Under the pieces are notes generated by a model that had not been told where the DNA came from, searched no databases, and saw nothing but the letters and a program-made list of their open reading frames with translations. From Anaerolineales bacterium (lineage in GTDB: Bacteria > Chloroflexota > Anaerolineae > 4572-78 > J111), in assembly GCA_020634855.1 (NCBI GenBank), contig JACKAU010000013.1:124001-188000 (forward strand): 64,000 nt of DNA. The letters run 5' to 3'. Each line of letters begins with the position of its first letter. Position 1 is the stretch's first letter. Made by a program: the position numbers and the translations under genes. Positions 45,102 to 53,989 of the stretch are shown here, one piece after another.

Positions 45102-45200
45102 ATATCAGTCGATCATAGGTTGCTCGGCTCGGATGGCCTAACTCGAGCTAAAACGGGGCTTTGACCATCCCCCTTTGAGTAAATTGTGATCGACTGATAT
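45102..45200. promoter_or_regulatory. 14-bp inverted-repeat leader before the MGS-like gene
   Basis: ATATCAGTCGATCA (45102-45115) and TGATCGACTGATAT (45187-45200) are perfect inverted repeats 71 nt apart, and GGATGG/CCATCC inside could extend the fold. It ends 28 nt before ATG 45229. A leader RNA or operator pair is inferred. Upstream, 44816-45101 holds a second imperfect pair (GACCTGACAG near 44843 and CTGTCAGATC near 44926) and no gene. Confidence 0.6.
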
Positions 45201-45228
45201 ATGCCGAATTCTAAGGAAAACTTTTGAA

Positions 45229-45621
45229 ATGGAACCGAGGAAGAAGAGGATTGCCCTTGTTGCCGATGCCCATCGCATGCCCGAACTTCTTGATTGGGCC
45301 AAGTTTAACCGTGATCTCCTGGCCGAATATGATGTTTACACCACCGCCGCCGCGTTCAACTTGCTGGCTCAGGAACTTCAATTGACCATTAATACGATGT
45401 CGGATAACAATAAAGCCGAAAACGGCCGTCTTACTGGGCTAATTCCATCGGAAAACGATGTGGATTTCCTGGTCGTTTTTGTTGACCCGACTGAAATGCC
45501 GGTTATCGATCCTGATATTAAAGCGTTGTTGGATAACGCCACGTGTAGAAACGTTCCGATTGCAGGCAATCGGCGCGCCGCCGATCACATGTTTCCATCC
45601 TGTCTGGCTCTAACTGAATAA
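45229..45621 (+). CDS. Methylglyoxal synthase-like protein lacking catalytic residues
   Basis: This 130-residue protein aligns along its length with methylglyoxal synthase (dihydroxyacetone phosphate to methylglyoxal): RIALVADAHRMPELL at the start, DFLVVFVDPTE, IDPDIKALL and NVPIAGNRRAADH. Key positions differ. AHDH becomes A12-D-A-H15, the phosphate-binding TGTTG becomes TAAAF at 39-43, the GGDQQ loop with its catalytic Asp is replaced by NNKAENG, and the H of HDPD is Ile. Enzyme activity is therefore doubtful and a binding or sensory role is possible. It is preceded by AAGGAAA and followed by a strong terminator. Confidence 0.8.
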   Translation: MEPRKKRIALVADAHRMPELLDWAKFNRDLLAEYDVYTTAAAFNLLAQELQLTINTMSDNNKAENGRLTGLIPSENDVDFLVVFVDPTEMPVIDPDIKALLDNATCRNVPIAGNRRAADHMFPSCLALTE

Positions 45622-45670
45622 TGATGCGAATTTAATATTGTGATCCGAGTTCAACAGAACTTTTAAGCGT

Positions 45671-45696
45671 GCCGATCAACGATGATCGGCTTTTTT
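45671..45696 (+). terminator. Intrinsic terminator after the MGS-like gene
   Basis: GCCGATC (45671-45677) and GATCGGC (45684-45690) form a perfect 7-bp stem with a 6-nt loop followed by six T. It lies 50 nt past the stop codon. Confidence 0.9.
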
Positions 45697-45784
45697 ATAT
45701 CTACCTCCGAACGACGCCGGTGGCTGTTACTCAGTCGGGACAAAAATACCAGTTGCTGAGTTTTCCCTCTGAAAATAACGATCT

Positions 45785-45842
45785 GGAGCGTCAAAGTTTA
45801 CTTTGACCTGACCGTGAATGACAAAGCTTGCTTTGTCGCTCC
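45785..45842. ncRNA. Three-way junction-like palindromic element
   Basis: The outer stem GGAGCG (45785-45790) pairs with CGCTCC (45837-45842). Inside are two tetraloop hairpins: GTCAAAG-TTTA-CTTTGAC (45790-45807) and GACAAAG-CTTG-CTTTGTC (45820-45837). End bases are shared between stems, so only one pairing at the rim can form at once. It may be a REP-type repeat or a structured RNA; the strand is undetermined. The rest of 45697-46117 shows no gene. Confidence 0.45.
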
Positions 45843-46117
45843 GGTAAACTTTTATCGTCATTGCTATGTTGCAAGCCCGCTCTCCTGAATAAATACAGGA
45901 TCTCACCCTTTTGGCGTATAATAGCATGACCCTATCCGGAACTTTTACCCCTTCGTTGACGTTACATTATTTGTACGTAGCGTTGCCAATAGCTTCGTGA
46001 TTTTTCTATTTAGCTGTCGAAGTCGCCACCAATGGCTGAATAGTTACATTTGCTCGTTGCAATGGGCAACGTTAATTTGAGGCAACGTCTGACCTTGAAT
46101 TGTGAGGAGAAGTCTTT

Positions 46118-49100
46118 GTGAGTAATCGAAATAATCCATTTCAGTCTCTGTTGGAAAATTGGTCCAAATTTGAACTGACCCTATTGGGCGTTTTTGTGGC
46201 GCTGTTGTTGGGAGCTATTATCCTATTTGCTATTTTAGGTACTATTTTTTTGGGCGGCCGATCCTCGTCTGAAATTAGCGATCTACCAACGGATGAGGCC
46301 GGTCAGCCGGTGGTGACTCTATCGCCGAACGTTGGTTCAGCCGGCAGCACCGTCACCGTTCAGGGTGACGACTGGCCGGTGGGCAGCCGGATCGTGATCT
46401 ATTTTGTGCCGCTGTCGCCGCCGCGCTATGCTGTCAACAGCACTATTGTCGATTCTGACGGCCGTTTTAGGGTAGACATCATCGTTCCCTCCGATCCTCG
46501 TTGGTTGAGTGAGAGTCCGGTGCCGGTTTTAGCCCAAACCGACGATGAACGAGTCTCAGCCCAGGCTCTGTTGACCATCAGCAGCCCGGCCGACATCCCC
46601 TCGCTGACGCCCGTCGCCCCGGAAGATATTGCACCCCCGGAACCCGAGCCAACCTCGACCCCCCCGCCGCCCGATATCGCCCGCTTAACCGTCAACACCG
46701 ATCTGAATGTACGTGAAGGGCCGGGTGTTGAGTACGATATCCTGGGGGTGCTGTTGTACGGCCAAACCGCCGAAATCTCCGGTCGCAACGCCGACGGGAC
46801 TTGGTGGCAAATTCGGTATGAAAGCGCCGCCAGCGATTTTGGCTGGGTGGCGGCCCAATTTTCTACAGCCGAGAATATCGAAAATGTGCCGATAGTGACC
46901 TCGCCGGCCCGGCCAACCGTTACGCCGGCTCCGTCGCCGACGGCCACGCCCGTGCCGGGCATCGTCATTACCGATTGGCGCGGCGAATATTACAACAACC
47001 GTAACCTGAGCGGCAGTCCGGTTTTGGTCCGCAACGATGTCGCGGTCAGTTTCGATTGGGGCCAAGGCTCGCCCGCGCCTGAACTGCCGGCCGACAACTT
47101 TTCGGCCCGCTGGACGCGCACCCTCGATTTTTCCGCCGGGGCCTATCGCTTCTACACCCGAACCGATGACGGCGTTCGGCTGTGGGTGGATGGCAACCTG
47201 CTGATCGATCAGTGGCGCGAAACCGCGCCCGCCACCCACAGCGCCGATATCTATCTGACCGGCGGCGCGCACAGCATCAAGATGGAATATTTCGATGCCA
47301 CGGGTGGGGCGCTGGCCGTCCTGGGCTGGGAACGCATTGATACTTTCCCGGACTGGAAAGCTGAATATTTTGATAATGTCGATCTGGCCGGTTCGCCCGT
47401 ATTGGTGCGCAATGAGTCGAGTATCAACCACAATTGGGGGGATGGCTCGCCTGGGCCGGCCGTACCGGCCGACAATTTCTCGGCGCGTTGGACCCGCCGC
47501 CAAAGTTTTGAAGGCGGCAACTACCTGTTCCGCCTGCGCTCTGATGATGGAGTTCGGGTTTGGGTTGATAATAGTCTGGTTTATGACCGCTGGCAGGATG
47601 GCGACTCCGGCAATCTGGAGTTCGAGACTAATATCTCCGGCGGCGTCCGCGATCTACGGGTTGAATATTACGAGCGCACCGGCCTGGCCCGTATCGAGCT
47701 GGGTTGGCAGCGCCAGGATGATGTGACGAACAATCCGCCCATCGCCGTCATCAGCAGCCCCTCCGAAGCGGTGGTCGGCCAGCCGGTTAAGTTTGACGGC
47801 AGCCGGTCGCGCCGGGGCGATTACCCAATTGTCGATTACGAATGGGAGTTTGGCGACGGCAAAGAAGCGGAAGGCAAGCAGGTCAGCCATACCTATACTG
47901 AAGCCGGTACGTACCGGGTCCGGCTAGCCGTTCGCGATAGCGCGGGGCTGCGCGACCGGACGAGCGTTGAGATCGAAATTAACGAGGAACCGCAACCCGA
48001 AACACCGCCCATCGCTGTCATCGATGCCCCGGCCGCGGCTCAGGTCGATCAAACCGTCACGTTTGATGCCAGTCGTTCCCAAGCCGCCAACCCGATTGTT
48101 AGCTACCTTTGGACCTTTGGTGATGGCACCGGCTCAACCGGGGTCAATGTCCAGCACATCTACCGGGCGGCCGGACTCTATAATGTCAATTTGACCTTGG
48201 TCGATGATACAGGACTGCGGGGTAGCACCAACGTCACCATCCGCATCGACGAGCAGCCGGCTCCGGAAGCCGTCATCAATGCGCCGGATGCCGCCAAAGT
48301 GGGCCAGTCCGTCAATTTCGACGGCAGCGGCTCGACCGCCTCGGCCCAAATTGTCAGCTACGATTGGGAGTTTGGCGACGGCGGCGTGGCTAGCGGATCA
48401 GCCGTATCGCATACATTCGGCTCGCCGGCTGTTTACAACGTTCGGCTAACGGTCATCGACGCCAATGGGTTTAGTAACAGCACCAACCGCCTAATTAGCA
48501 TCGAGGCCGATGGTGCAACGGCGACAAGTGCGCCAACGGCCTCGGCTACGACCACGGTGGAACCGGCTCCCACGCTGACGCCGACTCTGACCACTGTGAC
48601 CCCCACCGCTACCGGCACCGGTTCGCCGACCGTGACCATAACCCCGTCAGTTACGGTGACCGCTACCGGTACCGGGTCACCAACCGTGACCTTGACTCCG
48701 ACCGCCACCGGAACGTTGACCCCGACGGCCACGGGTACACTAACTCCAACCGCCACCGCGACGTTAACGCCAACCGTCACTCAGACCCCAACCACCACCC
48801 CCACCGTGACCACCACGCCGACGTTGACGCCGACAGCGACGGCCACCCCCACCGATGTTCCGTCGGCGCCACTGGCGATTATCAGCGGGCCGTCCTCAGC
48901 TCAGGTGGGTCAGACGGTCAGTCTGTCGGCCGGGGCGTCGCAATCGACCAGCCCGATCACCCAATACGCCTGGCGACTGGGTGACGGTACGCAAGCCAAT
49001 ACGGTGAACGTGACCCACGTTTACACCGCGCCCGGCGTCTTCCCAATTCACCTGACGATTACCAATCAGGATGCCCTGACTGATACCACGCAAACTTCAA

Positions 49101-49393
49101 TTGAAATCGAGTCGCCCCCGGCCACCCAAACGCCGGTCGCGCCGCCGCTGGCGGTGATCACGGGGCCGGACACCGTCAAAGCAGGCCAGGTGCTCACCCT
49201 TGATGCCAGCGCCTCGCAGTCGGCTAGTCCGATTGTCAGTTACAGTTGGAATTGGGGTAACGGTTTCCTGAGCAGCGGCGTTGTAGCCACCCATACCTAC
49301 ACCACTACCGGCGTGTATACCACCACCCTAATGATTACCAACCAAGTCGCCCTGACCGATACGACGCAAAAGGTGATTCAGGTAGTACCGTGA
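46118..49393 (+). CDS. Large membrane-anchored surface protein with SH3, two PA14 and five PKD domains
   Basis: This 1091-residue protein uses a GTG start behind GAGGAGA (46104-46110). Residues ~20-50 form one membrane helix. A bacterial SH3 domain follows (~190-250; LNVREGPGVEYDIL), then two PA14-type carbohydrate-binding domains (~285-405 and ~410-530, each with DGVRxWVD). Three PKD domains come next (~535-800, each with WEFGDG or WTFGDG), then a Thr/Pro-rich spacer (~805-915) and two more PKD domains. It is likely held at the cell surface for polymer binding or matrix attachment; no catalytic domain is seen. Confidence 0.85.
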   Translation: MSNRNNPFQSLLENWSKFELTLLGVFVALLLGAIILFAILGTIFLGGRSSSEISDLPTDEAGQPVVTLSPNVGSAGSTVTVQGDDWPVGSRIVIYFVPLSPPRYAVNSTIVDSDGRFRVDIIVPSDPRWLSESPVPVLAQTDDERVSAQALLTISSPADIPSLTPVAPEDIAPPEPEPTSTPPPPDIARLTVNTDLNVREGPGVEYDILGVLLYGQTAEISGRNADGTWWQIRYESAASDFGWVAAQFSTAENIENVPIVTSPARPTVTPAPSPTATPVPGIVITDWRGEYYNNRNLSGSPVLVRNDVAVSFDWGQGSPAPELPADNFSARWTRTLDFSAGAYRFYTRTDDGVRLWVDGNLLIDQWRETAPATHSADIYLTGGAHSIKMEYFDATGGALAVLGWERIDTFPDWKAEYFDNVDLAGSPVLVRNESSINHNWGDGSPGPAVPADNFSARWTRRQSFEGGNYLFRLRSDDGVRVWVDNSLVYDRWQDGDSGNLEFETNISGGVRDLRVEYYERTGLARIELGWQRQDDVTNNPPIAVISSPSEAVVGQPVKFDGSRSRRGDYPIVDYEWEFGDGKEAEGKQVSHTYTEAGTYRVRLAVRDSAGLRDRTSVEIEINEEPQPETPPIAVIDAPAAAQVDQTVTFDASRSQAANPIVSYLWTFGDGTGSTGVNVQHIYRAAGLYNVNLTLVDDTGLRGSTNVTIRIDEQPAPEAVINAPDAAKVGQSVNFDGSGSTASAQIVSYDWEFGDGGVASGSAVSHTFGSPAVYNVRLTVIDANGFSNSTNRLISIEADGATATSAPTASATTTVEPAPTLTPTLTTVTPTATGTGSPTVTITPSVTVTATGTGSPTVTLTPTATGTLTPTATGTLTPTATATLTPTVTQTPTTTPTVTTTPTLTPTATATPTDVPSAPLAIISGPSSAQVGQTVSLSAGASQSTSPITQYAWRLGDGTQANTVNVTHVYTAPGVFPIHLTITNQDALTDTTQTSIEIESPPATQTPVAPPLAVITGPDTVKAGQVLTLDASASQSASPIVSYSWNWGNGFLSSGVVATHTYTTTGVYTTTLMITNQVALTDTTQKVIQVVP

Positions 49394-49404
49394 GAGTAAT
49401 GAAC

Positions 49405-49458
49405 AGTTTATGGAGTTTATGGAGTTTGTGGAGTTGGGTGAGTTTGAAGAGTGGATGG
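49405..49458. repeat. 9-bp tandem repeat, six units
   Basis: Units AGTTTATGG, AGTTTATGG, AGTTTGTGG, AGTTGGGTG, AGTTTGAAG and AGTGGATGG lie just past the stop of the surface protein. Related words occur at 41761-41800. Confidence 0.75.
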
Positions 49459-49509
49459 ATTGAATCACGATGAATGGGATAATTTGAGAGGATAAGAACG
49501 AAGTAAAAA

Positions 49510-49532
49510 GCGACCAACCGGTCGCTTTTTTT
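49510..49532 (+). terminator. Intrinsic terminator downstream of the surface protein
   Basis: GCGACC (49510-49515), loop AACC and GGTCGC (49520-49525) with a run of seven T and a matching upstream A-run. It can work in both directions. From 49533 to 49796 nothing was seen. Confidence 0.9.
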
Positions 49533-49796
49533 GTTGATGATTATCCAACGGGTTACGTCCTTCGAGGCTTTCAATGAGGTACACCGATTTGCTTGCGATA
49601 AAAGAAAGCCGGTTAGGGTCGAATGCTGACTTTTTGCCAAATTTTAAGGTTCTAATACGCACTCTTGCAACCAATGAAACAACTTCTTATGATGCTCTAA
49701 CCATTCTTATATGAGGATCTCATTTATTTGTTGTAATCTGTTGGGTAATAAGACTCTTAAGAATTTTATGACCGTTTTGATAAGGAGTCTGATACG

Positions 49797-49877
49797 ATGA
49801 GTATGCCTCAGCGTGTTGACCTTAAAAAAATTCGCCCCTTTCTGATTTGTGAAGTTACGGCCATATTCACAGATTAA
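49797..49877 (+). CDS. Possible 26-residue leader peptide
   Basis: ATG 49797 lies behind AAGGAG (49783-49788), a better site than that of the following gene. The frame encodes MSMPQRVDLKKIRPFLICEV then TAIFTD and stops 11 nt before ATG 49889. The next gene has a weak site, so translation could be coupled to this short frame. No homology is known. Confidence 0.4.
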   Translation: MSMPQRVDLKKIRPFLICEVTAIFTD

Positions 49878-49888
49878 GTGGTGTTCTT

Positions 49889-52027
49889 ATGTCACGTCAA
49901 GACGAAATAAACAGATTGATCCGGGCTTCTAATCGCCGTCTGCAGATACTTAAAGAACACAGGGCGATACAAGGTGTTTCGGTTGATCCCAAAATCATTA
50001 TTGAAATTGAGGATATAGAACATTACCTTGGCCAACTGCAATTAGACTTAGAGAAAGTAAATAATAGATCCGCTTCATTACCTCAGCTTGAGACAGCTAT
50101 AGGTGGTGAGGTTCAGAGAAAATTTCGAGGAAACAGTAATATCTATTTTATTGGCATTGCATTACTTGGACTATTCGCAGTTCTAATTGCAATTGGTTAC
50201 TGGCAGTTTAGAAATGCCACCAAATCACCAGTTGCAACTTTGATTTCTATGGTCCCAGATGTTACATCTACATCATCGATTCGATATACTACACCTTCCA
50301 TAACGCCACTGATCCATGTTAATTCGCTAGCAACGTCTACGCCAATGGTCGCAGGTAATTCTACCTCAATGCCTTCTTCACCAACTCCTTTTGCGACATC
50401 AACATCAACATCTACACCCGACCTAATCGGCACTCCTACAGCAAAACCACCTTCACCAACGGCTACTGCTACCGCTGCTCCCGTAAAACCCAACATTTCA
50501 GCTACCTTGACGCTCGCTCCCTCAGCCAATGACCCCACATTCGAAACCTTTGAAGCTGACACTGGTTTATGGAAACTTGGCGACGAGAAAAATGGCACCC
50601 TGGTACGATCGTCAACTAAGGCCAAAGGAGGTCAATACTCCGGGCAAATAAACTATAATTTCAATACTCCAGGAAATGATTATGTAGTTTTTCTTAAGAC
50701 TTGCCCGTTGGCCGGTCGTCCCACCGGTATCACAGCCGATGTATTCGGCGACGGCTCCGGACATTTCTTGAACGTTTGGGTCAAAGATAGTCAGGGGGAA
50801 ATATGGGCATTTACCTTTGGCCAAATCAAACATGAAGGCTGGCAGTCGATGACAGCCGTGATCGATACCGGTCTTGGTTGGCCTAACGAACACATTGACG
50901 GGCCTGGAAATAAGGTTATCGACTATCCCTTGGCTTTCTATGCGCTGGTTTTAGATGATGCGCCGGATAATCAAATCGGCAGCGGTGTAATTTATGTCGA
51001 TAATCTGGCGACGACGTTTGACCCATTGCCTGATTCTAAGTTGCCCACCGCTGCGCCGGCCGAATCTCAACCTGTTACGCCTGTTCCCTCCGAAACCCCT
51101 ACGCTTAATCCTGTTTCATCTGGTCTAACCGGCCGTATTGCCTTCCCTGTAGATCGAAGCGGCTACTACGATATTTGGATTGCTGACCTCTCACAGTTCC
51201 CCGACGTCAGCCCTTACAACGCGATGAAAGGTGCTAGGCAGCCAAACTTTAACAAGAAGGATGGCCGGCTTTTGGCCAACGGAGAAGATAATTTGGGTGA
51301 TCGTAACCTGCGACTGTACTCATCTGGTTTCGACTATCTAAGCCTGGTTAGCGAGTCCCCTTTTGACGCCTATCCTTTTTGGGCACCCGGCGGCGAGAGA
51401 CTGGTCTACAGTCGGGACAACAATGATCGAGTCTATGTGAATTGCAGTCTCACCCGACCGAGTTGGGAGAGTGGCGCCGGGCAGTGCAATGATTTGGAGT
51501 CTGGCATAATTATCACCGAACGGAATGGGCATCTGGTCGCTGAAATGCCCGTCTGGATGCAAGATGGCGCTGACCTTATTGTGCGGTGGCTGGAACCGGC
51601 TTCCAAGGCCGGGCTGGCCCGCATCGGCTCGTGGGCGACCAATCGAGACAAGGACTCCATTGATCCCTTGCCCGAACCGGTCTCGCTACTGCGCTCAAAT
51701 AGCGCTCGCCCGACCGACACCTTCGGTGATATGGTTTACTTTTTTGCGTCAGATTTGGATGGCAATTGGGAAGTTTACGGGCTCAACATTGGCGGGGGAA
51801 CGCCGGTCAACTTATCAAACAGTCCCGGCTCAAACGATGGCTTGCCCACCGTTTCCCCAGATGGCCGGTGGGTTGCTTTTGCCTCAGATCGCAGTGGTCG
51901 ATGGGCGATCTGGGTTGTTCCAACTCAAGGCGGTACGCCGCAAAAGTTGTTCGACATGCCCCAAGCCAATCCGTGGGGACGGGGCGATCATGATTGGATT
52001 ACGGAGCGTATTTCCTGGGGGCCGTAG
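49889..52027 (+). CDS. Membrane-anchored protein with jelly-roll domain and TolB-like beta-propeller
   Basis: This 712-residue protein has an N-terminal coiled region (~1-80), one membrane helix near residues 85-110 (IYFIGIALLGLFAVLIAIGY), and a Ser/Thr/Pro-rich spacer to ~210. A carbohydrate-binding-like beta-sandwich (~220-375) follows. The C-terminal ~290 residues show WD40/PD40 repeat patterns (FASDLDGNWEVYGLNIGGGT, FASDRSGRWAIWVVPTQGGT) as in TolB-type propellers. It resembles its upstream neighbour in layout (anchor, spacer, outer binding domains). The ligand is unknown. Confidence 0.75.
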   Translation: MSRQDEINRLIRASNRRLQILKEHRAIQGVSVDPKIIIEIEDIEHYLGQLQLDLEKVNNRSASLPQLETAIGGEVQRKFRGNSNIYFIGIALLGLFAVLIAIGYWQFRNATKSPVATLISMVPDVTSTSSIRYTTPSITPLIHVNSLATSTPMVAGNSTSMPSSPTPFATSTSTSTPDLIGTPTAKPPSPTATATAAPVKPNISATLTLAPSANDPTFETFEADTGLWKLGDEKNGTLVRSSTKAKGGQYSGQINYNFNTPGNDYVVFLKTCPLAGRPTGITADVFGDGSGHFLNVWVKDSQGEIWAFTFGQIKHEGWQSMTAVIDTGLGWPNEHIDGPGNKVIDYPLAFYALVLDDAPDNQIGSGVIYVDNLATTFDPLPDSKLPTAAPAESQPVTPVPSETPTLNPVSSGLTGRIAFPVDRSGYYDIWIADLSQFPDVSPYNAMKGARQPNFNKKDGRLLANGEDNLGDRNLRLYSSGFDYLSLVSESPFDAYPFWAPGGERLVYSRDNNDRVYVNCSLTRPSWESGAGQCNDLESGIIITERNGHLVAEMPVWMQDGADLIVRWLEPASKAGLARIGSWATNRDKDSIDPLPEPVSLLRSNSARPTDTFGDMVYFFASDLDGNWEVYGLNIGGGTPVNLSNSPGSNDGLPTVSPDGRWVAFASDRSGRWAIWVVPTQGGTPQKLFDMPQANPWGRGDHDWITERISWGP

Positions 52028-52042
52028 AGAAATTTAAGCTGA

Positions 52043-52080
52043 TTTTTGCTGGCGGCGGTTGAATCCGCCGCCAGCAAAAA
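52043..52080. terminator. Bidirectional terminator between convergent genes
   Basis: TTTTTGCTGGCGGCGG (52043-52058) and CCGCCGCCAGCAAAAA (52065-52080) make a perfect 16-bp stem with a 6-nt loop, with A and T tails on both sides. It separates the beta-propeller gene (+) from thrS (-). Confidence 0.95.
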
Positions 52081-52109
52081 ACCAATCTCCTAATCTTCAA
52101 TCTTCAAAC

Positions 52110-53933
52110 TTACAACTCACTCGACCGCGCTGCGATCTTCTCCTTAACCGAGGCGATGAATTCGTCCACCGGCAGCCCGTTTTGGCGGGTGTTGTCACGC
52201 TTCCGTAGGGCGATCGTCCCTTCCGCCATCTCCCGGTCGCCGATGACCGGCATGTAGGGGACTTGCATCAATTGGGCCTGCCGGATTTTGTTGTTCATCC
52301 GGTCGGCCCCCAAATCGGCCTCGGCGCGGATGCCTTCCGCCCGTAGGCGTTGTTGTAGCTGCACGGCGTAGTCGTGGTGGGCTTCGGTGATGGGGATGAT
52401 GCGCACCTGTTCGGGCGACAACCAGACCGGAAATTTGCCGGCGTAATGCTCGATCAGGAAGCCGACCATACGCTCGTGGGTGCTGAGCGGGGCGCGGTGA
52501 ATGCACAGCGGCGTTTCGTCCTCGCCATCAGGGTTGACGAAGGCCAGGTCGAAGCGCTCCGGCACGGCGAAATCAACCTGGTTGGTGGCCAGCGTAAACT
52601 CGCGGCCAATCGCGCTCCAGATTTCGACATCGATCTTGGGACCGTAAAAAGCGGCTTCACCGGATACTTCCACGTACGGCACGTTACCGTTATCCATCGC
52701 CCGGCGGACCATATCTTCAGTTTTGAGCCACAACCGTTCGTTGTCAACGTACTTTTTGCCCAAATCCTTTTTGGAGTGAGTGCTGAGTCGCATCACGTAT
52801 TTATCGATCCCAAAGATGCGAAAGTAGTCGATATACATAGCGATGACGCCCATGAACTCCTGCTCAAACTGCTCTTCGGAGCAGTAGATGTGGGCATCGT
52901 TCATCTGCATGGAGCGCACTCGCATCAGGCCGAACAGTTCGCCGCTTTTCTCGTAGCGATAGCAGGTGCCGTACTCGGCCAGGCGAATGGGCATATCACG
53001 GTAGCTGCGGGGTCGGCTGCCGAAGATTTTATGATGGAAGGGGCAGTTCATCGGCTTGATGAAGTAGCGCACGCCCTCCATTTCCATCGGCGGGTACATG
53101 CTTTCCTCGTAGTAGGGCAGGTGGCCGCTGCGCAGGAAGAGATCCTCTTTGGTCAGGTGAGGGGTGCGGACGCGCTGATAACCGGCTTTTTCTTCCATCT
53201 CTTTGGCCAATTTTTCCAACTCCTCGATCAGAATCGCGCCACGCGGCAGCCACAGCGGCAAGCCGGGGCCGACTTCGTCGTCAAAGGTGAAGATATCCAG
53301 CTCTTTGCCTAGCTTGCGATGGTCGCGCTTTTTGGCCTCTTCCAGCATGTCGAGATACTTCTTTAGCTCTTTTTTGTTGCGCCAAGCTGTGCCGTAGATG
53401 CGCTGGAGCATGGGGTTGTGTTCATCGCCACGCCAGTACGCGCCGGCCACAGTCATCAGCTTGAAGCCGTCAACCGGGATCTTGTTGGTGGCCTCGACGT
53501 GCGGGCCTCGGCATAAATCCTTAAAGGTGTCCTGCTGGTAGGTGCTGATGACGGGCTTCTCGTCGGTTTCGTTGCCGTACTCGTCGATGCCACCCTGAGC
53601 CAGGCCGTCGATCAGTTCCAATTTGTAGGGCTGATCCTTGAACATCTCGCGGGCTTCATCGGCGCTGACCTCCTGATACTGAAACTCGTGCTTGCCGGCG
53701 ATAATCTGGCGCATCCGCTTTTCGATGGCTTCGAGGTCTTCGGGGGTAAAGGTGCGCGGCTTGCCCTCGGCATCGACGCCCAGGTCGAAGTCGTAGTAGA
53801 AGCCGGTGTCGATGGGCGGGCCGATCCCCAATTTGGCTTCGGGATAGAGTTCAAGCACGGCCTGGGCCATCACGTGGGCCGCGCTGTGGCGAAGTTTATA
53901 GAGATCGTCTTTTTCGAGTTCATTTGATTTCAT
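52110..53933 (-). CDS. thrS: Threonine-tRNA ligase (no TGS domain)
   Basis: This enzyme charges tRNA-Thr with threonine. Class II motifs are visible: the HxxxH editing-domain motif LRHSAAHVMAQA near the N-terminus, FIKPMNCPFHHKIF (motif 2 area with zinc Cys), and LSTHERMVGFLIEHYAG (motif 3). ATG 53933 with AGGAG 7 nt upstream is chosen; a frame from 53981 would start inside the leader. The result is 607 residues, shorter than the usual ~640 because the N-terminal TGS domain is missing. Expression is controlled by a T-box just upstream. Confidence 0.95.
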   Translation of the reverse strand: MKSNELEKDDLYKLRHSAAHVMAQAVLELYPEAKLGIGPPIDTGFYYDFDLGVDAEGKPRTFTPEDLEAIEKRMRQIIAGKHEFQYQEVSADEAREMFKDQPYKLELIDGLAQGGIDEYGNETDEKPVISTYQQDTFKDLCRGPHVEATNKIPVDGFKLMTVAGAYWRGDEHNPMLQRIYGTAWRNKKELKKYLDMLEEAKKRDHRKLGKELDIFTFDDEVGPGLPLWLPRGAILIEELEKLAKEMEEKAGYQRVRTPHLTKEDLFLRSGHLPYYEESMYPPMEMEGVRYFIKPMNCPFHHKIFGSRPRSYRDMPIRLAEYGTCYRYEKSGELFGLMRVRSMQMNDAHIYCSEEQFEQEFMGVIAMYIDYFRIFGIDKYVMRLSTHSKKDLGKKYVDNERLWLKTEDMVRRAMDNGNVPYVEVSGEAAFYGPKIDVEIWSAIGREFTLATNQVDFAVPERFDLAFVNPDGEDETPLCIHRAPLSTHERMVGFLIEHYAGKFPVWLSPEQVRIIPITEAHHDYAVQLQQRLRAEGIRAEADLGADRMNNKIRQAQLMQVPYMPVIGDREMAEGTIALRKRDNTRQNGLPVDEFIASVKEKIAARSSEL

Positions 53934-53989
53934 AGGTGTACTCCTGAAATAAATTGATCTTACCGACTTGTCGTCGTCCATTATTTATT

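Noticed and set aside
45229..45621. An active methylglyoxal synthase
   Set aside because: The catalytic and phosphate-binding residues are replaced.
45785..45842. A tRNA gene
   Set aside because: There is no anticodon arm or T-arm consensus and the length is too short.
48433..48780. Val-rich 115-residue minus-strand frame
   Set aside because: It is the antisense of the Thr/Pro spacer of the surface protein.
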